Source: Glandiceps talaboti
Taxonomy: Eukaryota; Hemichordata; Enteropneusta; Spengelidae
Reading direction: 5' to 3'
Length of the DNA stretch: 64,000 nucleotides
NCBI RefSeq assembly: GCF_964340395.1
Contig: NC_135561.1
Coordinates: 20,001-84,000, forward strand
A program made the translations under genes and the position numbers. This document shows positions 41,939-54,900 of this stretch, in pieces; within the stretch, counting starts at the first letter, position 1; each line of letters begins with the position of its first letter. The notes beneath the pieces are model-generated. The model saw nothing but the letters and a program-made list of their open reading frames with translations. It did no database searches and was not told where the DNA came from.

Positions 41939-43063
41939 AAACATTTCCCCACAGTGTCAATGGTTGCATAGCCCAGAGACTTGTCTTGGTGTCACTATCT
42001 CAAGAAGTGTGGAGAGCTCCTTTAGCTCCTGTTTGCAAGTGTGGGATAAAAAATAATAAACTAATACGGTGAAGGTGTGCTGTTCATGTATGTCTTGTTT
42101 TGACCTTTAAACATATTTGGTTTCAACCCAATGTTGCAGTGCAAAGTGTAGTTTCTTATCAGAAAGGTCACATGAATTTAGCTCTCATACCCTTTGTTAC
42201 TCATTCTGCTCCTGTTTGGTATTAAAATTTATTAAACTTTAGGTGAGGGAAACAGTTGCCTGGCAGACTGAGGTAAAGAAAAAGTTGTTCCTGAACAAAA
42301 AGAGTAATTGTATGTCTGTAAGTTAGTAAGTTGTATGACTTCACTGATAAACTATCAGGACTAAGGAACATTAATATAAGATATACATTTATTGTCCACA
42401 GTCTGAGAAACACTTGCATGGTCATTTCATTGAAAAAACTCTTGTTTTAGATTGTGTCTGTCATATACATTTGTATGTATATATAAATGTATGTAGACAG
42501 GTATACATACATGTACAATGAAAGTTGGTGGATACATGTATGTGACACTAGACAGAGATGTAATTAAGAGTGGTCACACTTGAGGTAAAATGTAGCTGAC
42601 ATAGGATTGCGTGACAGTTTAGATTGTTCAGTCTAATACACTTCAGTGCACACTTGTTCTTACCAATATCTTAGCCCTGTTCCCACCTGGAGTTTTGAAT
42701 TGTTTTGAAATCAAATCAAAGTCAGTTCACCTGTCCCCACGTGCTGCAAAACTGGTTCGAACTGATTTAGTTCAATTTATTTGAAACCACCTCAGAGGGT
42801 GGTTTCACAAAATTCAAAGTAAATCAGTTGAGGAACTCTGGTAATGATGGGGTGGTGGGTGGTGTGATAGATAAATGTATCCATACATGTATCTTGTACC
42901 CTCATTTTGATAATGAACCAAGGTACATGTGAGAGTGTGTATCACTATGTCATACAACATGTATGTCACATTGTGTGACAAGGTAACTTGGGTACAATTT
43001 ACCTACTTACTACCCTTGGCAAAAACAATTATTGATGTGTTTACAAGTGAAAGTGACACTAGT
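41939..43063. other. No gene; one small hairpin
   Basis: GAAACCACC at 42783-42791 pairs with GGTGGTTTC at 42798-42806. The surrounding sequence ('tcaaatcaaagtcagttcac', 'aactggttcgaactgattta') is reminiscent of the MITE-like element at 47781-48164. Nothing else is seen. Confidence 0.45.
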
Positions 43064-43358
43064 GTAATAATAATAATAATAATAGTAAACTTTATTCGTC
43101 CAAATAAATTCTGAAATTTGTTGAATGGTCACCACAAGAGCAGCGCCTTAGTGCCGTAGTGTTGAAGAAGCAGAAGGAAACCAGAGTACCTGGGGAAAAC
43201 CTGCATTGTTCAGCATGGTCAAACTGAGCATCATCCTTCTTTAATACATGCAGATCTGGTTAAATTTTTAATCAAACCCAGCCAACACCCGGCGGGTTCG
43301 AACCCAGACTGTAGAGGTAAGAGGCGTATGAGCTAACTGCTCAGCCACCGACAACCCC
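43064..43358 (-). mobile_element. tRNA-derived SINE
   Basis: On the minus strand it starts with a tRNA-like head: A box TGGCTGAGCAGTTAGCT (43331-43347) and B box GGGTTCGAACCC (43294-43305), 30-40 bp apart as in tRNA genes. The body includes 'caggtactctggtttcc', a motif also found in other animal SINE cores. The 3' end is 'gaataaagtttactatt' followed by (ATT)n at 43064-43084. ACTAGT-TAAT-like sequence occurs on both sides and may be the target duplication. Length about 295 bp fits a full SINE. Confidence 0.8.
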
Positions 43359-45008
43359 AGTAATACTAGTAATATATACAAAAATGTATATATACATGTA
43401 CCCTGTGTGTGCGACTGAACTTGCTTGAAGTGTACACGTACATGTACATGTATATGCCCTTTGATAGAGTTGGTGCACTCATGTCTTTAAGTGTCTCAAA
43501 ATGGATGTGGCTTCATGCTACCACTAGTAGCAATTCAGGAAATCTCAGAAAGTCATGAATGTTGGTACATGTTGTTATAAACAGATGAGCATATTCAAAA
43601 AAAAGGTGCATTCATGTATATTATAACACCAAAATATTATCTCGTAAGTCAAGAAATGTAAAACTCTGGGTTTCAACATATGGCCAAGTTTGATGCTTTG
43701 ACATTTGCATTGCCAACAACATATGGTTCAAATATATTCATAGAAATATATCTAGATTTAGATAACACATGTTACCAGCATAAAGGAGATAGACCATACA
43801 TCATAAAATATTGTATAGGGGATTAGCACTCTACAGTGAACATACATGTATTAGATAAAGTCAGACTGCAGGTAGTAAGAGACTGTAATGGCATCCATTA
43901 ACGTCAGCTTGCACTAGTCTGACATCCAATGTGATATTCCAATACGTACTGTCCTGTAAATTTAGTGTAATACTATTCATGATATGATGACAGAACCCCA
44001 TGATGCTTGCATGCAAGTGTGACACACTCAGGGTATTTGTACTATTGCGCTGCTTGTGGTGTTCTGTAAGGCTATACTATACTTTCACTCACTACACTCA
44101 TGAAAGTGCTGTAGAAAAAGTATTGGTACTACTGGTACATGTACTTAAAACTCTCAATAAGTGAAATTTATGAAAAAGATCAAACAGAAGATGTTGACAT
44201 TCACATTGTGGTAACTGCATTTCTTTATTGAAATATTTGTAAGATATGCCACAAAATATTGTCATTGAAAACTAAAATTTGACTCCCGAATACATATTTA
44301 TATGACTTTAAGTTTCTGAACTCTGAATCTGAATAACTAAAATGATTGCCAATGGCTACAATGTATAAGTGAACGGTGTTATTTTACCATACTGTGAAAT
44401 GGATGGAAATATAATTTCTGTTTTATTTCAGAGGAACTTGGGGAGTTTACTTGTACATGCATGTTGAGTACCCCAGGAGAATATTTTCGTTCAAACTCAT
44501 ACAAATGTATTTTTGAAAATATTTTGACCTTTCTGGGTGAAGTAATTATGTGTTTTAAGAGTGGTTTAATCTCACATATGACCCTAAGCAGCAATATTTT
44601 AACAGGATAACCAGTGAATAATGCACATGTACATGTAGGTTGTACATGTATTTCATTGCTTTATATCAAGGTTTTTGTTTTTGTTGTTACTGTTCAGCAA
44701 TATTAGGTTAAATCTACCTGACTTCCCCACTTCTCAGGTTTCCCACTCCAAATTATCAAATATGGTTGAATTATTAGAATTTATTAAATTTGAAAACTTG
44801 TAATTTCTTGAGAGGTAGAATTTTTTAAAAATGATTTAAAAATGAATTTGAGTAGTTTTGATCGTTATATTTTAACTAGTCACTAAATTGTATTTGACCT
44901 TCACCTACATCATTGCCACAAGATGCACCAGACAGATCACTTAGATATGTACATACTAGTATACTTTGTATGGGGATTAAAATTACTGTATAATTGATGG
45001 TGTGGGTA
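43359..45008. other. No recognised feature
   Basis: AT-rich sequence with scattered TACATGTA motifs. No exon, array or element end is supported. Confidence 0.5.
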
Positions 45009-45047
45009 CTTGGGGTGGGTGGGTGGGTGGGTGGGTGGGGGGGGTTG
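45009..45047 (+). repeat. (GGGT)n tract, G-quadruplex candidate
   Basis: Eight or so GGG/GGGG runs separated by single T follow each other, ending in G8. Such spacing fits a stable intramolecular quadruplex on the plus strand. Confidence 0.8.
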
Positions 45048-47050
45048 TATTTGGCTGAATACTTGTGATGTTTCCTACTGCACTATTACTCACTACTCTC
45101 AATTAAAGTAAGGCAGCAGAGAACACTGCAGGCACTCACAAATATGTCACACTAGCACTCATTCATCATTGATTATTGTTTAATGTTATGTTACAATACT
45201 CTATGCATTGTTCCATGATATACATGTATTGTAGTGTCTGACATTGAAATTAAAACGTCTTGACCTGAGATGATCATTATAGTTTTCACCCAGAAATATA
45301 CAATCAAATTGATTTCATTCAATAAGAAATCATAATAGACATGAATTCACTATTTGTAGTTGATGAGTTTAATTTGTATATAGTTGATAACTGTTTATAA
45401 CTAAATTACTACATACAGTACTTGTGCCTGTGATGATGTCATGGCAACAGCATTGACATACTTGTTACATGTACGTGTAGTATGTATTTATGTATTCAGT
45501 TCAGTTCATACATAATGTACATTGCACATGTGAATATTGTAGCCAAGACTTTAATTATTGGGAGGTCAAAATATTTGGAATGCAACACTGGATATGCACA
45601 GCATATTATGTGTTCGTTTGTAAAATACAATTTTTGTGCCATGCTATCAGCTACCACAACTCAAGATATTCATACCACACTGTCAGCTACATGTACCACC
45701 ACTCACAATATTCATTATAGCCTGTGTGTTCATTACATGTTGAAGTCAGTGGTAATGATTAATTATTATAATAATTATTACCATTGTAAATAAAATTAAA
45801 AGTGATATTGCAACTCACATAGTCAGAAAATTGTGGAAGTTAAACCCCAATTTTTAGTCTTTATGTTGAACATAGAACCCAGAGTGCAACCATATTATTG
45901 TAAATTTAGAATACTTGATTTGACACTCTTCACAGAAGCAAGAAAATTAAAGTAAAATTTCCCATTTTAAAATTATGTTCCATTCTACATGTATTAGAGT
46001 GATATGCTTACAAACCCATTTTATACAGAAGAAAATTTTTCAATGTCTTAAAAGAACAAAAATTGTAATTTTATTTTGTTTGTGTTATTGTAGAATTACC
46101 TTTCTTGTTATGATAAATAAATCCATCAGTTATGTTTTATTGTACCAGATATTCTTAACATATCCTGAGGCCTTTAACCAATAACATCAATGGGTGGCAA
46201 TATAAATATTATTAATCCTATCACATTTACATTATCAAACCAATCATATAAATGATAACTACCCTCAGCGAAAGATTTTCTGTCAGACTCAGTGACCTAA
46301 TTTTTGATATTCAATGAATTTCAATGTTATATTTCTGGACATATTTTTGCTCCAGGGATTGCTGGTGATGTACAGAGCTAAATACCACTGTTGGTTGTAA
46401 TGTAAGAGAATATGTACTCAAAGATTACACCAAAGCGAAGATAGAGTCTATGTGGAAATGACAGAGTAGTCTTAGAATAGAGTCTTACATGTACTTCCTG
46501 TGTCTAGACAGACATAATTATATTTGTCTTGATTTGTCTATGAAATGAATATGAGAAATCAAGAATGGTCCGTATAAAATTAAAAGGGGCACAGTTGGAG
46601 AATTGCCTTGTGGTTCTTTTAGTTTATGATACAGTGTAAGTCATTACAAGGTTTACATGTATTTTTTTTACATGTACATGTATGAAGTAAGCTTGCATGA
46701 TCATTGTAACCTGCTTGCAATTTATCTGCATTTAGACAAAATCCGAGTTCTTCCAAGTATTCAAACAGAGTGATGAGGCCACAAATATTGTTATCTGTAT
46801 TCTGAATATTACACTGGCACAGTTAGTTTTGACAAGATAGATAGAGACAAACAAAACCATTATTGAATGACCGTTGACATGTTGATAATTACATGCACAC
46901 TCAAGGTAGGGCCTAGGGTGGCATCTCTGATAGCTCATCACATGTATTTAGACTTGCAAATTTCGTACATTTATCAGGCTGTGAGAAGACTAGAAATCTA
47001 CTGCATAGACACAATAATTTTAAATGTTAGTTTTAGTTTGTCTTAGCTTT
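45048..47050. other. No recognised feature
   Basis: AT-rich sequence. Several short frames occur, none with similarity I can name or with splice sites that fit. Confidence 0.5.
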
Positions 47051-47480
47051 TTAGTCCCATGATAGGGGACTGTTACAATGGGCTCTGTCGTCCATTTGTC
47101 CGTCCGTAATATGTCATTTCTCAGAGATGTAGTATCCAATTTCTTTCAAACTTGGCACAAAGGTGATATGTGATATGATACATATGTAGTTCACTTCGTT
47201 TTGTGAGATGTGTACATTTGACCAAATGGTGGCCATATTTGTAGTTAAAATCAATATTTGCAGTAATACATGCACATAGAGACTCTAGTCAAGTATCTAA
47301 CCCCCCTCCCCTAATATCAGGTACAAACTTTCTTTTAAGACATTGACCTTTGACCATGTACAAATACTTCACTTCTGATCAGTTCAGAAAAAGGTATTGA
47401 AGAGGTACAGTGTGTATGGCTTGTCTACTGTGAATCCATTGGGAACTGAGTGCAATGGAAATGTATAGTTTAACTTGTAT
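47051..47480 (+). repeat. Hairpin-headed repeat family B
   Basis: The head AGTCCCATGATAGGGGACT (47053-47071) is followed by 'gttacaatgggctctgtcg', 'ccatttgtccgtccgtaata', 'atccaatttctttcaaactt' and 'ggcacaaaggtgatatg', then the body with 'ccatatttgtagttaaaatc' and 'gacattgacctttgacc'. It matches 15198-15396 at the 5' half. Confidence 0.75.
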
Positions 47481-47780
47481 GTTTTCAGGTCATTGAATCA
47501 TTGAATCAAGTAGGGAACAGCAAGGAATGACGACTTATTTCATGGATAAGCAGCAGGTTTTCATTTGACACCAACCACACTGCACTGGTTTCACACTGTT
47601 TAAATACCAGTCACTGTTGTTTCTTCAAATTGACATGTGTTTATACTATACTTGTAAGGTGACCATGTACCAGCAAGGTCTTTGCCCTCTGACTTAAAAT
47701 GTTAAAATCCATTTTGGAATGTTGTATTGGATTACTTCTTTTACATGCAGTTCATATGACAGTGTTTTAAAAGAATAAGC

Positions 47781-48164
47781 CCTGTCCATATCTGATCCTG
47801 AATTAAACTGATTCAGATCACTTTAATTAGCATCGAATCCACTGTCTGTCTACTCTGAAAGATGGATTTGATTCGAATTATACTGTAAAGTGGTTAATCA
47901 TTGGTGGGGTTTAATTTTCGCTTAAATCGTGCATTAATTATAATAGCATACATGTCCACATATGTACCAGTTTCAATTCGGCTTTAATACTTATTGTCAA
48001 ACTAATTCACTCGAGTATGTGCCTGTTCACACCAGGCGTACATGTAACTGATCGCGATCTGATTTGAATTACTTCGATCCAGATTGAAACCACCACCCAG
48101 ATTAGGCTTCAGTCATAATCAGTTAATTCAAATTAGATACAAATTAACTGCAAGTATGGACAGG
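47781..48164. mobile_element. MITE-like element, about 384 bp
   Basis: CCTGTCCATA at 47781-47790 pairs with TATGGACAGG at 48155-48164, and weaker pairing continues inward ('gaattaaactgattc' against 'gttaattcaaatta'). The body is rich in 'gatt.gaatt' variants. There is no coding capacity. Confidence 0.5.
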
Positions 48165-48429
48165 TAAGTTGAATTAGATCTGGATTGGATTTTGTAGTAT
48201 GGACACGCTTATAGTGTCGTAAAAATTACTGTGCAAGCACTTCATTCTTAATTGTTGTATTATAATTTCACTTGTTGTTATATTTATCATAACATCTTAA
48301 GTGGCTTTAAAGGAAATATTGTTAGAATTTGCTACAATTTTAGCAAGTTCTTTTGATGTGATGTCACTAATATCAGTAATAATATACACATGTGTCAAAT
48401 TAAAATATATACAAACCAGATTTAAACTG
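48165..48429. other. Spacer, no recognised feature
   Basis: Between the MITE-like element and the family C repeat. Nothing seen. Confidence 0.5.
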
Positions 48430-49665
48430 AATGCCTCCCGTAAGGGAATCACTAATTATGTAAATAAATTAAACTAAAACAACTATGGTAACAGGCTTTG
48501 TTTTTTGGACAAGCGTGCTTTCTTAGGTTAATGTATGTAAGAGTCTATGATACTGCTTAATTACTAAATATCATTCATTATTCAAAATACTCATTAAAGG
48601 AAAAAGTTGTAGCAACAAACTTCATAGGACAGGTGCGTATTATTATGATGTACGTATCACATTATACGAAATTTGAAGCTTGCATTTTTAAGATACAACC
48701 TAGTTACCTAAAATCATTAATTATGCAAATTTTTCATTAAAACTAAGCTATATAAAAGATTTTATAGGACATATCCGCTTCGTTATGGTTAACATATGTA
48801 CTAAATTGTATTGAAATTGAAGTATGCAGTCTTAAGATATAGCCTAATTACCGAAAATGATTAATTATGCAAATTATTCATTAACACTGTACAGGGCATC
48901 AACAAACTTGATAGGACATATGTGTTTTCTTATGGTTAACATATGTACTAAATTATGTTGAATTTGAAGTATGTATTCTTAAGATATAGCCTAATTACCA
49001 AAAATAATTAATTATGCAAATTATTCATTAACACTGAAAGGAACACCAACAAGCTTTACAGGACATATGTGATTGTTATGGTTAACGTGTGTACTGAATT
49101 ATATTGGAATTGAAGTATGTAGTCTTAAGATATAGCCTAATTACCGAAAATCGTTAATTATGCAAATTATTCATTAACACTGTATGGTGCATCAACAAAC
49201 TTGATAGGACGTATGTGTTTTCTTATGGTTAACGTATGTACTAAATTATGTTGAATTTGAAGTATGTATTCTTAAGATATAGCCTAATTACCAAAAATAA
49301 TTAATTATGCAAATTATTCATTAACGCCGTAAGATACATCAACAAATTTTATAGGACAAATGTATGTTGTTATGTTGAACGAATATACTAAATTATATTG
49401 AAATTGAAGTATGCAGTCTTAAGATATTGCGTAATTAGTTGATTTCATTAATATGCAAATTTCTCTAATTAAACATTAACAGATCTGGCTCAAAACCTAA
49501 TCAGGTCTAGCTATTACCCTAAAGATTATATATCCCAAATTTCATTACAATTGAGCAAGCCGATTTTTAGAAAATGATGACACAGACACACAGACAGACG
49601 GACAGACACACAGACACACCTTCCCCTTTTAATACCTCCCGTACCCTTATGGGAGGTAAAAATGT
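48430..49665 (-). repeat. Hairpin-headed repeat family C, long copy with about 147-bp units
   Basis: On the minus strand the head TACCTCCCATAAGGG..CGGGAGGTA (49633-49658) is followed by a GTCTGTC/GTGTCTG tract (49579-49618) and 'tcggcttgctcaattgtaat'. The body has six units of 140-150 bp with 'aatttgcataattaatt', 'taggctatatcttaagac' and 'ccataa.aacacatatgtcc'. The far end (48430-48448) contains 'gcctcccgtaagggaatc', again a half of the head. A fragment of the same family lies at 2909-3100. Confidence 0.85.
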
Positions 49666-51775
49666 AGTTGATGGCTAGGGTAAGGTAAATGTACTTGGTA
49701 CAAAGCTCGTTCAAGTTCTTCAATATTTTGAGATTGTTTCATTGACATGATAGTCCCTATTGTGAAATTCTTCATGCATAGCATAAGACTCAGAGTCAAT
49801 AGATCAAGGAAATTAACAGTATGAATGAGGAACAAAGTGGCGTCACATTAAATGACACTTAAAATGACAGAAAGGACATGGGTAGTTTAACAAGTTTCAT
49901 TTCAAGCAGTAAATTTACAGATGTCAAGGACCTCGTCCACAAATGTGACCTGATGTGGTCAAGTAGCAGGAGTAAAAGAACTTTGTGAAAACTCTGGTAT
50001 GAAACCAAACTCCAAAATACCATGTGAACCAGTTGTTTGTCAAAGATGAATGAACTGATTATTTTCAATTCCATGTACATGTACAATGTACTAACCAAGA
50101 AGTACCTTTACAGTGTACATTTGTATTTCCTGCAGTTTGTACATGCAAGTTATTGCACTGTTGTACATTATAAGGTACATGTACATTTATGCTTATGGCC
50201 CTATTTTGGTGCAGATGTATACTCACTCAGAATTCAATGAAACAAGTTGTCCTTCGGGGTCCTTCACTTTCCTTGATGTGAACCAGTTATTTCTTGTAAT
50301 TTACATCAGCTAATTATTCTAGAATCCATCCACTAACTGATAAGTATGCAATGTAGTTGCAACGCTATTGTAACATGTCAATGTCAAAATATAGAAAAAC
50401 TATTTATTCTCTGAGGTTCTGCGCTTTCCTGTGATATCCTGTATTTTAGAATTTCTCTGTCATTAGCATAGATTGTGTGCAGTCGTTATTACTGTGCATA
50501 TCTACAATTTATGATTTTAAATTTTTTCCTAAGTTGCTATGACAACAGAAGGGTAAATTTACTGTGATTGTCATCTGGTATTTGTAAATTGTATAATGGT
50601 TGTATGATTTTGTTGTCAAATGCATAAATCAGTCTAACTCTATGTGTGTGTACATTACAGCTGTATAAATTGCACTGTGTTGTTATTACTAATACTAATA
50701 GTTAGTTCAATATGTGACATTTATGCCATGCTATGAACTATCACTCATGTGGTTTAGAAGCCTGATTATAATATGTAATTATACTAGTGATGAATCATGG
50801 CTTGAGTACGCAAGTCAAAAGTTTGATTAAAAACAGTCTCTGATTTCAATTGGAAACATTACAGAATATAACAAAATTGTTTTTATCTCTGTCATTGTAC
50901 TTTAGTGTATTAAATATTAAAGGCAACAATACATGTCTTTTGTCTTAATTTGCCTGGGGACTCCCCAAGTTTTTGGTTTGTACAAATATCACAATTTTAA
51001 TAATAGGCTATCCCATTTTCCTCCATTCAAAACCTGCTTGTCCTACTTCTGTACTGTTCTCAAATCCATTATAGCAGCTGAGCCTACATTTGTATTATCA
51101 GTAATTATTAATTTATTCTTTAATGCTTCCTAGTTTCCTTGACGATGATATAAATATTGACATCATAATGTTTAAGGAAGACACAAATGGTCAAATTTCC
51201 TTTGACTTCAGAGATAGATTTATTAAAACCAGCACCTCTTTTACTAAATTGGTGTGTGGAATTTTTGGCATTGACCATACATGTATCTTTTGTTGTTATT
51301 GTAATAGTACTCCCTGGTAATACTGAAACCAGTACAGTTTTTGAGTGCCATTGTCGCCATAGAACAATATGCTAATTTTGTGACCTGGAATTTGACCAAA
51401 AGGTCAACAAACTTTCCAGGCCAGCTGATAACTCTTCCATGATTTATGTCCACAAGTGTTTATCACATGCTACTTGTCTTGTCATTTAAGAATTCACTGT
51501 GTGTCAAAAACTATTGTCTGAATGTGTGAAGGCCTATGTTGTAAAAATAAACAAAACATCCAATGCCCAAATTCTGTTATTTATTGAGTTGCCTGTTAAA
51601 GACATTCTTCAGATTTTTTACCAGACAGTTGGAATATACATTGTTTGTTGTGAAGGATGGCTGTAAGGATAAATCTATCTATGTACCTTAGACATTTTAG
51701 GTTTAGGATATTATTTTGACATACCACTAACCGGATATACCTGTACATATACATGTATCCTTACATGTACTTTGC
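49666..51775. other. No recognised feature
   Basis: AT-rich with TACATGTAC motifs. No exon, array or element end is supported. Confidence 0.5.
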
Positions 51776-51841
51776 AAGTTGTGGTTTTCTGTCAGAACCC
51801 CAGTAACAAGTTACTGGGGTTCTGACAGAAAACCACAACTT
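51776..51841. repeat. Perfect 32-bp inverted repeat with 2-nt spacer
   Basis: The left arm (51776-51807, starting aagttgtggttttctgtcag) and right arm (51810-51841) are exact reverse complements separated by 'aa'. The left arm follows 'tgtactttgc', which also precedes 'aagttgt' near 52357, so the left half is probably the original and the right half a copy. Confidence 0.95.
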
Positions 51842-51851
51842 ACAATATATG

Positions 51852-51985
51852 GCATATTATTCCCTTCCTCCCACCCACACCACCTTTCATGTACCTCTAG
51901 GTACCATGGTGCATCATTCCCCTTCTTCCACCCACACCACCTTTCATGTACCTCTAGGTACCATGGTGCATCAGTCCCCTTAGAA
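51852..51985 (+). repeat. 58-bp tandem repeat, about 2.2 copies
   Basis: The unit contains 'ttcctcccacccacaccacc' and 'catgtacctctaggtaccat'. It follows the palindrome by 10 bp. The second half of each unit holds the palindrome 'acctctaggt'-like core. Confidence 0.9.
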
Positions 51986-54900
51986 TAACTGCCACATAAA
52001 TGCATGCTTTCAGAATGTTTTACAATGTAAAGCTAAGAAAATGTTATCTTACGTTTGTATGATGTGTCTATTTTCTAAAGATGAGAAGTGGCTGTTGTAA
52101 CAGACAACATTCTCTGGGGTCTGTTAATAGACACTTCATTCAGTTCATTTGCCTGTGTGAGTATTTGTTTGGTGTCTCATAAGTGTACATGTATACAGAG
52201 AGATCTTGAAATTTGAAGCTACGAATAGCCTCTAGACAGGTATGATGTTCAGAGCTTCGTCAGCATATTTTTGCACATACCTTAGTTGGATGTTTTTCAG
52301 CACTATAATTATTTCACCATTCTGCAGAAGTTCCACGTACATACATGTACATGTACTTTGCAAGTTGTCAAAATTCTGCATTTAGCTGTTGAGAAAGATG
52401 TCAACAACAGTTGTACTGAACTCCCCTTGCACTGTCCGCCAAATTAATTAAAAGTGTGCCTGACTCATCCTAAATTGCCATTCCACCAAATTTTTCATGC
52501 ACCAAAATAAATTTGTTCACAGTATATGTAACAAAATTTATAAGCAAACTATTTGCTAATTGATTTACAAATAATAGTAGTATTTAGTAGTAAGTGAGAT
52601 GTGATACCTGATTCTAGATAGTTAGGTACATGTACATGTATCAACAATTATTCCATCAACACTTTCAGCATCCACACCAACATTAAATTTATACCTCATG
52701 GTGGTAACTTTATACATGTTGATATAGAAATAGGTTTTGACGTGTGTGGTGTTGTGTGGTCATTCACCTCTGTCACCTTGTTCATTAGACTCAGTCAGAA
52801 CTCCTTTTTGTGCTGTTTTATCCAGGGAATACTGCCATGAATTGATAAACAAACCAATTTTAATTTGCCTTCATCTAAATGCATATTGCTCAATCTGGCA
52901 ACATTCCAGATTGTTTGCAATAACTGTTGAGGTATGAAAGTGTGAAGTTTGGTAAGCACTATATTTGGAGCCTTACTCATTCAGTTCCTAGTACAAAGTA
53001 TGATACATTTAACATTCTTAAGTTAAAATCTAGATTGTTAGATATCAACACTTGCTTCATCAGCATGTTCAGTGTTTATAAAATATACATATATACCAGA
53101 CAGGACAATAGGTGAGGGCCAGAATTTTCAGTCATATTCATAAGCATATTTTTATTGTCATAGCAATATTTCATTATAGCCTTGAACTTTATTTGTGGAG
53201 ATAGTCCAAATTTAATAACCAGTGCAAAGGTTTATGCTAATTGCATTGTTACGCTATGCATTGTCATGTTAGCTATGGATTTTTTTTTTCGTTCTCTTTT
53301 GAATATTTTCCCCTGTCACAACTATATACTATTTTTCCCTAGTGGTTAATACTAGCATATACAAATGTACAAGCCAGAGTGTATCAGACTAGGAGAATAT
53401 ATTGTACTCTCCTGTATCGGACGTATTTAGAAATTTTTTATCAAGGTTTGCAACAGGAATTGTGAGAAACTATAACAGAAACCATCCTCATTTAGGGGGG
53501 GGGGGGAGGGGCAGTGTCATTTTAAAACTGAAGCACAACAAACATAATTCCTTCAATTAGGAGTGGGGGGGGGGGGAGACAAAGTTCATTTCATTGTGCG
53601 GGTGGCAAAATCACAATAAGGATTTTTAATTCATGCTAAAATGGAATGAAAGCGACAATGCAGCATGCTTTTTTTTGTTATCTTGAAAAAATAGCTAGGG
53701 AGTGTTGCACAATAAATGAATGACAAAAACAACCACCTGAATGCTATGAAAACATGGTTTTATTATTCAGCACCACCTAAATAGAAGTTTCTGAAATCAA
53801 GAGACTTTTTTCCCATTTGGTGGGCTGTCACATCTATAAATGATGATACTTGGCAAACCCACACATCAACCAATTTCTTCCGGCATGAAGAGAATGTTGC
53901 CAAAATCCATATACATGTATGTGAAGGTTCTAAGCTGGGGTATAACGTGAAATTGATACAAATATAAATCCGGAAATTACCGATGAGATGTCATGTGTTT
54001 GTTTGATATGAACTCTAAAGTCTCATAGATAGTGTGGTTTATTCATTACTGTGAACTTTATTTCAGCACTCGCAAAAAGTTGATCAATCGCCTGATGTTG
54101 ATTAAATCCTTGTATTAATGTGAAATCAAAAGTTGGATTGTCTAAAATTATTACTCGGCAATAGTTTTCACATGATAGTTAAAACATGTGAAAGCTGCCT
54201 TCAACATGTTCATGACTGTCATCGTGTGATGCATGTTTACCTGAGCCATCAAAATCAACATGTATAAATTAAGGAAAAGTGTGACTAAAACAACAGAAAC
54301 AACATGAGGGCTATAAAAGCATGAGTCTGGTTAATACAATTTCCCATTGAATGTATGTTTTGCAGAGACAGTAAAATGTTTAACAATTTGAATTGCAATT
54401 TGAGTTGTATTTATAGATGTCATGGTACACCCATGAAGTAGCTACATGTCCTTTAAAGGACAGGTCATTCATTTCCCATTTTGCATTGAGAAATTGGGGG
54501 GGGGGGGGGGTGTTAAACTAATCTGAAGAAATTACGTTTCTTGTGCATCAGTTTTACAATGATAACAGTATAGCATTAACGCTAAAGATCAGCCCTAAAG
54601 AAGTGTTAAGATTCTTGCCAGGGGTTTTATTTTAAATTGCTGAAGTACTGTGTACCATACATATAGTTCATTATTCTAGTAACACAGTGCTATCTCTTCT
54701 ATAACGAACTGTCAAGATAAATCTTGTATGATTACATGTACATTGTATGTTACATACTCGTCTGTTACATTGTAACAGATGTCTCTTCTTCATAAGTGTG
54801 TTGTTTTTATACTATGATTGACACACTTCAGTTTATAACACCTGAATTCATTGATGTATTATTCAACTGAGATATACTGGTACTAGTAAAATCATATACA

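Noticed and set aside
43280-43358. Functional tRNA gene
   Set aside because: The boxes are tRNA-like but the cloverleaf is not complete and the sequence continues into a SINE body with an (ATT)n tail.
47500-47530. Possible ORP1 exon starting after ttttcag at 47490
   Set aside because: The frame ends in a stop after 13 codons and has no similarity to the ORP1 linker.
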